From: Sulfuricystis thermophila
Lineage (GTDB): Bacteria; Pseudomonadota; Gammaproteobacteria; Burkholderiales; Rhodocyclaceae
Direction of reading: 5' to 3'
DNA: 64,000 nt
NCBI RefSeq assembly: GCF_004323595.1
Contig: NZ_AP019373.1
Coordinates: 1,612,001-1,676,000 of the forward strand
The position numbers and the translations under genes were made by a program. Shown here piece by piece: positions 18,532 to 27,572 of this stretch. How positions within the stretch are numbered: position 1 is the stretch's first letter; each line of letters begins with the position of its first letter. The notes beneath the pieces are model-generated. The model saw only the letters and a list, made by a program, of their open reading frames with translations. It was not told where the DNA came from and did not search any database.

Positions 18532-20094
18532 TCAAACCGCACGGAAAATGATGATGCCGACCACGGTGATCGCCACAGCGTAAAGGCCGACGAAGGCGCC
18601 CAGCCCGGCAACGAAGCGTATCAGCGCACGGCGCTCGCGCTGCTCATCCGCCGGCGTCGTGATCAGCGAAACGGTGCCCAGCAGCGGCAGGCCACTCGCT
18701 TCGCGCAGCGTGCGCGCATCGAAGAAGGCGGGCCGCAGCTGGCTGGCGGCAAAGCTCGCCGCGAGTCCGATCAGCAGGGAAGCCACCAGGGCCAGCGAGA
18801 GCAGGATCGCACGGTTTGGTCCGACCGGTGTGCGCGAGGCACGCGGCGGATCGATCAGGCGAAAATCGGCGACGCTCGAGACATCGGTCATGCTTTCGGA
18901 GATCGAAGCCGACTCGCGCCGCTGCACGAGACTGTCATAGTTCTTCTTGTGCACCTCGTAATCACGGTTGAGCTGGGCATACTCGGCCTCGATCTCGGGT
19001 AGCAGCTTGAGCCGGCTCACCGCCTTGTTGTAGCGCGATTCATATTCGGCCACCCGCGCCCTGAGCGCCGCGATGGTCGCCTCCGTCTCGGCGAGCGAGA
19101 CTTTCATCTGTTGATATGCCGGGTTGGTGTTGACCGACACGGCCGCAGGATTGGCGGCCGCCGCCTTCTTGCGCGCAGCGATCTCCTTCGCCTTCTGTTC
19201 TTCAAGATCCTTGATGATGCGCCGTGTGCCGACCACGTCGGGATGCTGTTCGGTATAGCGCTGCAGCAAGGCATCGAGATTGCGTTTCTGGGTTTCGATC
19301 CGGCCATCGATCTCGGGAATCGAGACGGTCGACTCCAATCCCGGCGCGTCCGGCAGCAAAACCGGCTCTTCTCCGGCGAGCTGACGTTTGAGGGCGTCGC
19401 GGCTGTTTTCCGCCTCGCGCAGTTCGAGCCGCGCCTGGCTCAATTGTGCGCCCAGCTCGGCCAGACGGCCGCCAACGCCGCCTTCCTTGTCCAGCCCGAC
19501 TTCGATGTTCTGCAGCTTGAACTGCTTGAGCCGGTTTTCCGCCTCTTCCAGCTTCTTGCGGTAGAGAGCGATCTGCTCGTCGATGAACTTGCGCGCCGCA
19601 TCGGTATCGCTGCGTTTGCTGCCCAGACTCGATTCGACGAAGATCGTCGTCAGCGACTGCACGACCTTGCGGGCCCGCTCCGGATCGGTATCCCGATAAC
19701 CGAGCGTATAGAGGTTGTCACGACCGACGCTCTTGATGCTCAGCGCCGCCGTGACCTGGTCGATGAGCGCTTCCTTTTCCCGTGGCGACGTGACTCCCAA
19801 GTCGAGGTCCGCCATACGGATCAGCTTTTCGACATTCGGGCGGCTGATCAAGGTGCGGCTCAACATCGCGATCTGCTGTTCGGTGTTGGCCGGCACGGTC
19901 AAACCGGCCAACAGGGGCTTCAGCACCGAATCGGTATCGACGAAAATGCGCGCCGAAGCCTCATATTTGTCGGGGGTCACGAAAACGGCGATCGCGGCGG
20001 CCAGGCCCACGCCCCAGGCCACGAACAGCCCCAGCCAGCGGTGCAGCCACATGCCGCGCAAAACCAGCCGGGCCTGTCGTACCAGTTCTTCCAT
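18532..20094 (-). CDS. XrtA-system polysaccharide chain-length determinant (Wzz/GumC-like)
   Basis: This inner-membrane co-polymerase has 520 residues. It has a first transmembrane helix at about 20-40 (LGLFVAWGVGLAAAIAVFV), a long periplasmic coiled-coil region (about 150-390) and a proline-rich PPRASRTPVGPNRA segment. A second membrane span follows (LLSLALVASLLIGLAASFA), and a third hydrophobic segment lies at the extreme C-terminus. The third segment is typical of the exosortase group (TIGR03007-like). The kinase is a separate downstream gene 8 bp away, the Gram-positive-like split arrangement. Confidence 0.93.
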   Translation of the reverse strand: MEELVRQARLVLRGMWLHRWLGLFVAWGVGLAAAIAVFVTPDKYEASARIFVDTDSVLKPLLAGLTVPANTEQQIAMLSRTLISRPNVEKLIRMADLDLGVTSPREKEALIDQVTAALSIKSVGRDNLYTLGYRDTDPERARKVVQSLTTIFVESSLGSKRSDTDAARKFIDEQIALYRKKLEEAENRLKQFKLQNIEVGLDKEGGVGGRLAELGAQLSQARLELREAENSRDALKRQLAGEEPVLLPDAPGLESTVSIPEIDGRIETQKRNLDALLQRYTEQHPDVVGTRRIIKDLEEQKAKEIAARKKAAAANPAAVSVNTNPAYQQMKVSLAETEATIAALRARVAEYESRYNKAVSRLKLLPEIEAEYAQLNRDYEVHKKNYDSLVQRRESASISESMTDVSSVADFRLIDPPRASRTPVGPNRAILLSLALVASLLIGLAASFAASQLRPAFFDARTLREASGLPLLGTVSLITTPADEQRERRALIRFVAGLGAFVGLYAVAITVVGIIIFRAV

Positions 20095-20130
20095 CGATGA
20101 AATTCCGCCGGGTTGTCTTGACCTATTGCA

Positions 20131-20769
20131 TCAGAACCAGCTGCGCGGAATGATCAGCACGTCGCCGGGTTTCATCTCGACGTTCGCCGAGACATCGCCA
20201 CGCTTGACCAGATCCTTGAGGCGCACGCCATACTGCTTGTTGCCATCGGAAGGACGCAGGATCGAGGCGCCGTTGCCATCGGCAAAATCGGTCAGGCCGC
20301 CGACGGCGATCATCACGTCGAGCAGCGTCATCTTCTGCTTATAAGGCAACACCTGCGGTTTGGCGGCCTCGCCGATGACGCGGATCTGTTCGCTGTAGGG
20401 GCCGACGAACTGGGTGACGATCACGGTGACCACCGGATCACGGATGAATTTCGCCAGCGCCTTTTCGATGTCGCGGGCCAGTTCGGTCGGGTTCTTGCCG
20501 ATCGCCGGCAGATCCTCGATCAGCGGCGAAGCCAGCTTGCCGTCGGGGCGCACGGGCACCGACATCGATAGCTCCGGATTGCGCCAGACGACGATATTCA
20601 CGGTGTCGCCGGGGCCGATGTGATAGTTGTAATCGTCCGAAGCCGCCTGTTGCGGCGCAGGGGGATAGGCATTCGAGGCACAGCCGGCCACGAACACTCC
20701 CGCCAGGGCTACGAGCAGCAAACGCAGCATGGCCGCCCAGAAACTCCGCATGCTTCCAATTTCATACAT
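20131..20769 (-). CDS. XrtA-system polysaccharide export lipoprotein (Wza-like)
   Basis: This is a polysaccharide biosynthesis/export protein of 212 residues. The signal peptide ends in a lipobox, FVAGC, so it is a lipoprotein. The PES domain YNYHIGPGDTVNIVVWRNPELS follows, then a SLBB-type region (VIGEAAKPQVLPY) ending KPGDVLIIPRSWF. It is the first gene of the 20-kb minus-strand block. The ATG at 20769 has GAAGG close upstream; an alternative ATG at 20751 would shorten the cytoplasmic part only. It forms the outer-membrane channel or its periplasmic part. Confidence 0.92.
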   Translation of the reverse strand: MYEIGSMRSFWAAMLRLLLVALAGVFVAGCASNAYPPAPQQAASDDYNYHIGPGDTVNIVVWRNPELSMSVPVRPDGKLASPLIEDLPAIGKNPTELARDIEKALAKFIRDPVVTVIVTQFVGPYSEQIRVIGEAAKPQVLPYKQKMTLLDVMIAVGGLTDFADGNGASILRPSDGNKQYGVRLKDLVKRGDVSANVEMKPGDVLIIPRSWF

Positions 20770-20994
20770 GACCCTTCTCCCCTACCTTGAAAGTGATAGC
20801 CCCAGGCACGAACCCACTCGCGGTATTTCGCGGTGGATTCATCCACTATAACCACTCACCGTGACAATACGTTAACGGACAAACATCAATATACTTTAAA
20901 AGCATAACATAATCACTTGAATTTCTATGGCCCCGGAACTTTCCGGCATTCGAGCAATGCATTTCCGCCATATGACGAGAAATTCGTCGCTGAC
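20770..20994. promoter_or_regulatory. Divergent control region between the export block and the PrsK/PrsR block
   Basis: This 225-bp AT-rich gap separates two divergent gene blocks. For the minus strand a TATAGT hexamer (about 20845-20850) could be a -10 box. A small dyad GTGGAT-TC-ATCCAC lies at 20833-20846. For the plus strand TATACT and TTTAAA around 20890-20898 are candidates. I see no sigma-54 match here. None of the hexamers has a convincing partner at 17 bp, so only the regional call is supported. Confidence 0.45.
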
Positions 20995-22206
20995 ATGACC
21001 AAAACCTCGCCAACAAGGTCTCATCGCCGTCTTGCTCGGGACCACGGCCCACAGATGGCAGGCCAGGTCTATCTGGTACGGGTGGTTTTCAGCCTCATGA
21101 GCGTGCTGCTCGTCGCGGTCAATGACGCTTCTTGCCTTCAACAGGCCGGCGCGCACGGATTCCTGATACTCGCTGGGCTGCTCTACCCCCACCTCGGCCA
21201 TCTGTTCCTCGGCAGATTCGATGCCGACCTCCGGCACGGACATGTGCTTTTTCTGCTCGACGGTTTTTTTACCGGTGCGGTGATCGGGGCACTCGAGTTT
21301 GCCTGGCTGCCAAGCTCGGTCCTATTCGTCATCTGCCTGTTCAACTGGATGATCGTTGGCGGTATCCCGCTGACGGGGTCAGGCCTGGCGCTGTTGGTCG
21401 CCGGCGCCCTGCTTACCGGGAGTCTGCCGGCGACGCTGGCGAGCATTCCTTCGGGCTGCCCTGCTTCGCTTTGGTCGGCCGCCGCACTTTTCGCGACATA
21501 TTTTCTGATCGTCGCCCAGGTCATCCACCGCCTCATCGGTACGCTGCAGCGGCAGCAGACCCTGCTGCAGGCAAACAGCGATGCCGCCGATGCGGCGCGC
21601 AGCCGGGCCGAGCAGGCTTTGCTCTCCGCTTTTCCGCGCAGTGTTGCCCGCCAGTTGGAAACCACTGGCAAACACCCCCCCGAGCGGTTGCCGAGCGCGG
21701 ACTTGTTGCTGATCGAGCTCGACGGGTTTGCCTCCCCACCCGGCGATCTCGGGGCGCTACAGCAGTCCTGGCAAGAGTGCGACGCAATCCTGACGCGCCA
21801 TGGCATCGAGCTGATCAAAACCTGCGGCGGCCGGGCCATCGCACTCGGGCGCGACCCGTCTGGGCTGGCGGCATTGGTCGATGCGGCACAGGAAATCCTC
21901 AGCCACTTTTCAGATCATGGTGGCCAGCCCGGCAGCGAACACGTACAGCCACGGCGCGTCCTGATCCACCGGGGTGCGGTGACCCTTGGCTTGGTGCAAC
22001 CGGAACGGCTGAATCTGGATCTCACCGGCCCTGGCATCGAAGCGTTGCTGGCGCTTGCAATGCAAACCAAAGACCTCGCCCCGGAGGGGCTGATCGTCTC
22101 ACCCGCCGCATTGCGTCATTTGCGAGACACCACCGACTTTCAGCCATTTCCGGCCGAAGCCGACACGCCGCTGTTTCATTTCGCACGAATCGCCAGCACG
22201 CGATGA
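20995..22206 (+). CDS. MASE2 membrane protein with degenerate class III cyclase domain
   Basis: The 403 residues start with a MASE2-type membrane sensor (VYLVRVVFSLMSVLLVAVND, LYPHLGHLFLGR, LLDGFFTGAVIGALEF) of five to six helices. A short helical linker leads to a C-terminal half with the layout of an adenylate/guanylate cyclase. The catalytic residues are missing. The first metal Asp is Glu in LLLIELDGFA, and the second is Gly in IKTCGGRAIAL. The transition-state Asn/Arg segment is not recognisable in LDLTGPGIEALL. It is therefore probably a pseudo-cyclase. The start at 20995 retains the whole MASE2 domain; an upstream TTG frame is less likely. It overlaps the patatin gene as ATGA. Confidence 0.82.
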   Translation: MTKTSPTRSHRRLARDHGPQMAGQVYLVRVVFSLMSVLLVAVNDASCLQQAGAHGFLILAGLLYPHLGHLFLGRFDADLRHGHVLFLLDGFFTGAVIGALEFAWLPSSVLFVICLFNWMIVGGIPLTGSGLALLVAGALLTGSLPATLASIPSGCPASLWSAAALFATYFLIVAQVIHRLIGTLQRQQTLLQANSDAADAARSRAEQALLSAFPRSVARQLETTGKHPPERLPSADLLLIELDGFASPPGDLGALQQSWQECDAILTRHGIELIKTCGGRAIALGRDPSGLAALVDAAQEILSHFSDHGGQPGSEHVQPRRVLIHRGAVTLGLVQPERLNLDLTGPGIEALLALAMQTKDLAPEGLIVSPAALRHLRDTTDFQPFPAEADTPLFHFARIASTR

Positions 22207-24056
22207 GCCCCCATGCAGAACCGCTTTCTGCCCGACATGCGGCACTGGTCAGCGCAGCACTGAGTCATCTGTGTGGCACACTCGATGAAACGAGTCTCGC
22301 CGCGCTGCTGGGTGATGCCCAACCAGTTCGCATTGCCGTCGGCGACATCCTCTACCGCCAGGGGGAGCCCGGTGACTGCCTGCACGTCGTGCTCAGCGGC
22401 CGTTTACAGGTCAGGGTCAGGGACTCTGATGGCCACGAGAGAATCGTCGCCTATCCACAGCCCGGCGACGTCGTCGGTGAAATCGCCTTGTTGTCGGGTG
22501 CCGGGCGGGCGGCGACCATCACCGCAGTGCGTGATACGACCCTCGCCGCGATCCCGCGCACAGCGATCGACAAACTCGTCGCCCACCAGCCGCAAGCCTT
22601 CACGAACATCGCGCGCATGATCATCGCGCGGCTGACTGGACAGCGCGGTCACATCGCGACCCGCAGCGGCGCGCGCACCCTACTGATCGTGCCGCTCCAT
22701 CGCAGCCTTGCCACCCGCCCGTTATGCGATGCACTGCGGCTCGAACTGCTGCGTTTCGGCAGCGTGCTGCAGCTCGACACATCGGCCGCCGCGGTACGTT
22801 TCTCCGCTCCGCCGGGCCCTGATTACGGACATCATCTCGACAGCTGCGAGCAGGAACACGATTTCCTGCTGCTCGTCGCCGAGCCGGCGCCGAGCGAGTG
22901 GAACCGTATCTGCCGTGGCTATGCCGACAAGATCGTGCTGCTCGCCGATGCCGCGCTCGAACCGACCAGCACCGAATTGGAACGCTGGCTGTTCGACATG
23001 CCGGAAAGGGATCATCACGCAGACGTCCATCTGGTCCTGGTTCATCCCGTCGGCACAACGCCACAGCGGACGCGGGACTGGCTTGCGGCACGCCGGGTCG
23101 ACCGACATCATCATCTGCGCAATGGCAATCGCGAGGACATCGCGCGCCTGGCACGCTTCCTCTCTGGCCGTGCGATCGGATTGGTGCTCGCCGGCGGCGG
23201 CGCGCGCGGTTTCGCCCATCTCGGTGCGATTCGTGCGCTGAACGAAGCAGGCGTGCCGATCGACATGGTCGGTGGCGCCAGTTTCGGGGCGCTCGCGGCG
23301 ACGGGGCTGGCCCGCGGTTTGAGCGATGCCGAAAGCTTTGCTGAACACCGCATCGCCTTTACTTGCGAAGATCCGCTCGGCGACTACACGTTACCGATCG
23401 TCTCGCTGGTGCGGGGCGAGCATCTGAACCGGGTGCTGCGCAGCCATCTGCCGATGGACATCGAGGATCTGTGGCTGCCCTTCTTTGCCGTATCCAGCGA
23501 CTTGTCGGCCAACCGGGTGCGCGTGCATGAGCGCGGGCCGCTTTGGCAGGCGATCCGCGCCAGCGTATCGTTGCCGGCGATCCTGCCCCCCGTGATCGAA
23601 GACGGCCATCTGCTGGTCGATGGCGGGGTATTGAACAATCTGCCGATCGACATCATGCACAAACGCATGCAGGGCGTGATCATCGCCGTAGACCTCGCCG
23701 TCGATACGCTCGGAGAGATGGCTTACCAGCGCATTCCGGACAGCCTGGAATATCTCGCCGATCAAATCCTTCCCGGCAGACCGCACGCTGCGGCGCCCAC
23801 GCTGTCGCGTATCATCCTCCAAGTCACCACACTGGCCAGTCGCAAAGAAGTCGAGCACGCACGCAAGCTTGCCGACCTCTACCTGAATCCCCCTTTGGAA
23901 GACTTCGATTTCCTCGACTGGCGCAAGATGCGCGACATCGCCGATGCGGGTCATCGACATGCGCTGCCACGCGTGCGGGAGTGGCTCGCCCGCCATCCAC
24001 ACTATGTGCGCCGGCCAGGATTCATGAACGGCTGGCAGTTCGGCCAAGCCACCTGA
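22203..24056 (+). CDS. Patatin-like phospholipase with N-terminal cyclic-nucleotide-binding domain
   Basis: This 617-residue protein resembles the NTE/YlbK-type patatins. Residues about 35-150 are a cNMP-binding domain with an intact phosphate-binding cassette (GEIALLSGAGRAATITA). After a linker of about 170 residues comes the patatin domain: oxyanion loop LAGGGARGFAHLG, nucleophile motif GASFG and catalytic Asp in LVDGGVLNNLP. It is expected to hydrolyse phospho- or lysophospholipids at the inner membrane under nucleotide control. Its start overlaps the pseudo-cyclase stop and it precedes prsK by 6 bp. Which nucleotide it binds, if any, is unknown. Confidence 0.9.
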   Translation: MSPHAEPLSARHAALVSAALSHLCGTLDETSLAALLGDAQPVRIAVGDILYRQGEPGDCLHVVLSGRLQVRVRDSDGHERIVAYPQPGDVVGEIALLSGAGRAATITAVRDTTLAAIPRTAIDKLVAHQPQAFTNIARMIIARLTGQRGHIATRSGARTLLIVPLHRSLATRPLCDALRLELLRFGSVLQLDTSAAAVRFSAPPGPDYGHHLDSCEQEHDFLLLVAEPAPSEWNRICRGYADKIVLLADAALEPTSTELERWLFDMPERDHHADVHLVLVHPVGTTPQRTRDWLAARRVDRHHHLRNGNREDIARLARFLSGRAIGLVLAGGGARGFAHLGAIRALNEAGVPIDMVGGASFGALAATGLARGLSDAESFAEHRIAFTCEDPLGDYTLPIVSLVRGEHLNRVLRSHLPMDIEDLWLPFFAVSSDLSANRVRVHERGPLWQAIRASVSLPAILPPVIEDGHLLVDGGVLNNLPIDIMHKRMQGVIIAVDLAVDTLGEMAYQRIPDSLEYLADQILPGRPHAAAPTLSRIILQVTTLASRKEVEHARKLADLYLNPPLEDFDFLDWRKMRDIADAGHRHALPRVREWLARHPHYVRRPGFMNGWQFGQAT

Positions 24057-24062
24057 AACGCC

Positions 24063-26180
24063 ATGGAACATTCCATCTCCACCCCTTCGCTCTGGAGTTA
24101 CGGCATTGCGTGCCTGACTCATCTACTGTTCGCATTGCACCTGCTGCGCTGGCGCCATGGCAACCTGCGTGACCCGGTCGACCTGGCACTGCTCGGCGCC
24201 ACATTGGCGACGGCGCTCTGGGCGGCCGAAGCCTTTCTCCTTGCTTTGCAGCCGTTGTCCTTCCTGTTCATCGCCCATGCCATGTTCGACAGTCTGCGCT
24301 ATGCCGGCTGGTATGCCTTCACGATTCTGTTATTGCGCACGGCGACATTGGCCAGCGGACGCGCGCAACCTTTCCAGGCACGCTGGCCCTTGGCCGTCGG
24401 CCTCGGTATCGTCGTGGCGGCATTGGCGTTGCAGATTCTGCTCGCGACGGGACTATTGGCGACCGAAGTCGCCTTGCGTGGGGCACAGTACGCCGCACTG
24501 GCACAAAGCGTCTTCGGTCTGGTGCTGATCGAACAGCTGTTCCGCAACACCACCAGCGACTCGCGCTGGCACATCAAGCCACTGGGTATCGGCCTGGCGG
24601 CAGTCTTCGGCTTCGATCTCTATTTCCACTCCACCGTCCTGCTGTTCGGCCAGGTCGACAATGACAGTTTCACGGTGCGGGGACTTGCCACCGTGCTCGT
24701 CCTGCCACTGATCATTCTGACGATCTACCGGACCCGGGCGCGTAAGCTGCGCATCGCCGTTTCGCAGAGTGCCGCCTTCCAGACCACTTCGCTCGCGATC
24801 GCCGGGATCTATCTGTTGATCGCTGCCGCCGCCGGCTATTACGTCCGTTACCTCGGTGGCAGTTGGGGCGGCGCTTTGCAAATCGCGCTGCTGTTCGCCG
24901 CCACGCTGCTGATGATGGTGATGATGTTTTCCGGCACGATGCGGGCGCGCATCAAGGTGCTGGTCGGCAAACATTTCTTCCGCTACCGTTACGATTATCG
25001 CGAAGAGTGGCTCAAATTCACGCGCACCCTGTCCTCAGGCGAGAGCGCGCAACAGGTTGGTCAACAGGTGATCCGCGGCCTGGCCGACATGGTGGAGAGC
25101 CCGGCGGGAACGCTCTGGTTGCGCGAACCAGAAGGACGTTTTTACCGTCAGAGCGCCCGTTGGAACATGCCGGAATGTTCTGCCAGCGAACCCACGGACG
25201 GTTCTCTGGTGAGTTTCCTCGAAACCAGCGGCTGGGTGATCGATCTCGAGGAATATCGTTTCCGCCCAGGCCGCTACCAGGGGCTCGACCTACCCGAATG
25301 GCTGCTGGACACGCCGAACGCCTGGCTGATCGTGCCGCTCAGTCTTCCGGGCGAACTCGTCGGCTTCGTCATTCTCGCCACCGCCCGCGCGCCGCTCGAC
25401 ATCAATTGGGAAGTGAATGACCTGCTGCGCACCGCCGGCCGTCAGGCCGCCGCCTTCCTCGCCCAGCTCCAGGCCGCCGAAGCCCTGCTCGAAGCGCGCA
25501 AGTTCGATGCCTTCAACAAGATGTCGGCATTCGTCGTGCATGACCTGAAAAACATCGTCACGCAGCTGTCGCTGATGCTGAAGAATGCCGAAAAGCATGC
25601 CGGCAACCCGGAATTCCAGCGCGACATGATCGAAACGGTCGACCATGCCGTGACGCGCATGAAGCAGCTGATGATGCAGCTGCGCGAAGGGACGAAACCG
25701 GCCGATGGCGCATGCGGCGTCGATCTCGAAGCCGTCGCGCGGCGTGTCAAGAAGGCGAAGGCCCATCTGGCACCGGCCGTCGAGGTGAAGGTACGCACTC
25801 CGGTGGTCGCTCGTGGCCATGAGGAACGCATCGAACGGGTGATCGGCCATCTGGTGCAAAACGCCCTCGATGCGACACCTGCCGAGGGGCGGGTGTGGAT
25901 CGACATCGGCCGCGAAGGCAGCATGGCGACGATCGAGGTGGGCGACACCGGCCATGGCATGTCGCCGGAATTCGTGCGCGAGCGTCTGTTCAAGCCGTTC
26001 CAGACCACCAAACAGGCCGGCATGGGCATCGGCGCCTATGAAAGCCGTCAGTACATCCAGGAGCTCGGGGGTGACATTTGCGTAGAAAGTGCCGAGAATA
26101 TCGGCACGCGCTTCCTGATCCGGCTGCCGCTGATCGAAGTCTCCAAATCATCCGACCTGCAACAGGCTGAGCTTTCATGA
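24063..26180 (+). CDS. prsK: XrtA/PEP-CTERM system sensor histidine kinase PrsK
   Basis: This sensor kinase of 705 residues has eight or nine transmembrane helices in about the first 290 residues, a GAF domain (about 320-470), a dimerisation helix with H493 in FVVHDLKNIVTQL, and a HATPase_c domain. The ATPase has the N box HLVQNALDATPAEG, a G1 box GDTGHGMS and KQAGMGIGAYESRQY. The length and fused GAF match the PrsK family of exosortase A genomes. It phosphorylates PrsR. The stop overlaps the prsR start by 4 bp. Confidence 0.95.
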   Translation: MEHSISTPSLWSYGIACLTHLLFALHLLRWRHGNLRDPVDLALLGATLATALWAAEAFLLALQPLSFLFIAHAMFDSLRYAGWYAFTILLLRTATLASGRAQPFQARWPLAVGLGIVVAALALQILLATGLLATEVALRGAQYAALAQSVFGLVLIEQLFRNTTSDSRWHIKPLGIGLAAVFGFDLYFHSTVLLFGQVDNDSFTVRGLATVLVLPLIILTIYRTRARKLRIAVSQSAAFQTTSLAIAGIYLLIAAAAGYYVRYLGGSWGGALQIALLFAATLLMMVMMFSGTMRARIKVLVGKHFFRYRYDYREEWLKFTRTLSSGESAQQVGQQVIRGLADMVESPAGTLWLREPEGRFYRQSARWNMPECSASEPTDGSLVSFLETSGWVIDLEEYRFRPGRYQGLDLPEWLLDTPNAWLIVPLSLPGELVGFVILATARAPLDINWEVNDLLRTAGRQAAAFLAQLQAAEALLEARKFDAFNKMSAFVVHDLKNIVTQLSLMLKNAEKHAGNPEFQRDMIETVDHAVTRMKQLMMQLREGTKPADGACGVDLEAVARRVKKAKAHLAPAVEVKVRTPVVARGHEERIERVIGHLVQNALDATPAEGRVWIDIGREGSMATIEVGDTGHGMSPEFVRERLFKPFQTTKQAGMGIGAYESRQYIQELGGDICVESAENIGTRFLIRLPLIEVSKSSDLQQAELS

Positions 26181-27532
26181 CAAACGGAAAACCGCGCACC
26201 CTGCTGATCGTCGAGGACGATCCCGCCTTGCAAAAACAGATGCGCTGGTCGTTCGACCAGTACGAAACCCTGGTCGCCGCCGATCGCGAGAGCGCCCTGA
26301 ATCAGGTGCACCGCCATGCCCCGGCGGTGGTGACGATGGATCTGGGCCTGCCGCCCGATGCCGACTCGGTCACCGAGGGTTTTCTGTTGCTCGAACAGCT
26401 CCTGCAGATCGCCCCCGATACTAAGGTGATCGTCCTCACCGGCCAGAACGACCAGGCCAATGCGCTGCGCGCCATCGGCATGGGCGCTTACGACTTCTTC
26501 GCCAAGCCCTTCGAGCCGGAAATCCTCGGCCTGACGATCGATCGCGCCTTCCGTCTCTATGAACTGCAGCAGGAGAACCGCCGTCTGCAAATGTTGCAGC
26601 CGCCGGATGCGCTGGGTGGCCTGATCACCCGCGATCCTGAAATGCTGCGCATCTGCCGCACCATCGAGAAAGTCGCCGCCAGCAATGCCACCATTCTGCT
26701 GCTCGGCGAAAGCGGCACCGGCAAGGAGCTGCTGGCACGTGGCCTGCACGCCGCTTCGCCGCGGAGTGGGGAACGCTTCGTGGCCATCAACTGTGCGGCG
26801 ATTCCCGAAAACCTGCTCGAAAGCGAACTGTTCGGCTACGAGAAAGGCGCTTTCACCGGCGCGGCGAAAAGCACACCGGGCAAGATCGAGCTGGCACATC
26901 GCGGCACGCTGATGCTCGACGAAATCGGCGACCTGCCGCTTGCGCTGCAGGCCAAGCTGCTGCGCTTTCTGCAGGAGCGCGTGATCGAGCGCGTCGGCGG
27001 CCGCCAGGAAATCCCCGTCGATGTGCGCATCGTTTGCGCGACCCATCAGGACCTGAAAGCGCTGATCCGCGAAGGCCGCTTCCGCGAAGACCTCTATTAT
27101 CGGCTGGCCGAGATCGTCATCAACATACCCCCATTGCGCAACCGCGTCGGCGATGCCGCGCTCCTCGCGCATGCCTTCGTACGCCGTTATGGCGCAGAAC
27201 AAAAGCGCAACCTGACACTGGGTGAAGATGCCCTGAGCAGCATTGCCGCCCATAGCTGGCCCGGCAATGTGCGTGAGCTGGAAAACTGCATCAAGCGCGC
27301 CGTGATCATGGCCGATGGCAGCGTCCTGACGGCCGCCGATCTCGGCCTGGAAGCCACCGAGACTGAACCCTTGAATCTGGACCTGCGCTCGATCCGCGAG
27401 GAGGCCGAACGCAAGGCAATCCTCACCGCGCTGAGCCGCAGTAACGGCAACGTGGTGCGCACCGCCGAACTCCTCGGCGTCAGCCGTCCGACACTGTATG
27501 ATCTGATGCACAAACTCGGTCTGAAGGCCTAA
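26177..27532 (+). CDS. prsR: Sigma-54-dependent response regulator PrsR
   Basis: This is an NtrC-type activator of 451 residues. The receiver domain has D55 as phospho-acceptor ([10 protein letters not shown]). The AAA+ domain has Walker [15 protein letters not shown], the sigma-54 contact loop [12 protein letters not shown] and Walker [13 protein letters not shown]. The Fis-type HTH is [20 protein letters not shown]. In floc-forming Rhodocyclales PrsK/PrsR with RpoN is reported to control PEP-CTERM gene expression. The sigma-54 promoter at 41311-41326 in this window is an evident candidate target. Confidence 0.95.
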   Translation: MTNGKPRTLLIVEDDPALQKQMRWSFDQYETLVAADRESALNQVHRHAPAVVTMDLGLPPDADSVTEGFLLLEQLLQIAPDTKVIVLTGQNDQANALRAIGMGAYDFFAKPFEPEILGLTIDRAFRLYELQQENRRLQMLQPPDALGGLITRDPEMLRICRTIEKVAASNATILLLGESGTGKELLARGLHAASPRSGERFVAINCAAIPENLLESELFGYEKGAFTGAAKSTPGKIELAHRGTLMLDEIGDLPLALQAKLLRFLQERVIERVGGRQEIPVDVRIVCATHQDLKALIREGRFREDLYYRLAEIVINIPPLRNRVGDAALLAHAFVRRYGAEQKRNLTLGEDALSSIAAHSWPGNVRELENCIKRAVIMADGSVLTAADLGLEATETEPLNLDLRSIREEAERKAILTALSRSNGNVVRTAELLGVSRPTLYDLMHKLGLKA

Positions 27533-27572
27533 GATCGTGTCATTCTTCCAATTCCGCGCAGCGAGGCACACC

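Noticed and set aside
20995-24056. Pycsar or CBASS anti-phage pair (cyclase plus nucleotide-gated effector)
   Set aside because: The cyclase lacks both metal-binding Asp residues, so it cannot be the signal-making enzyme; the layout only resembles such systems.
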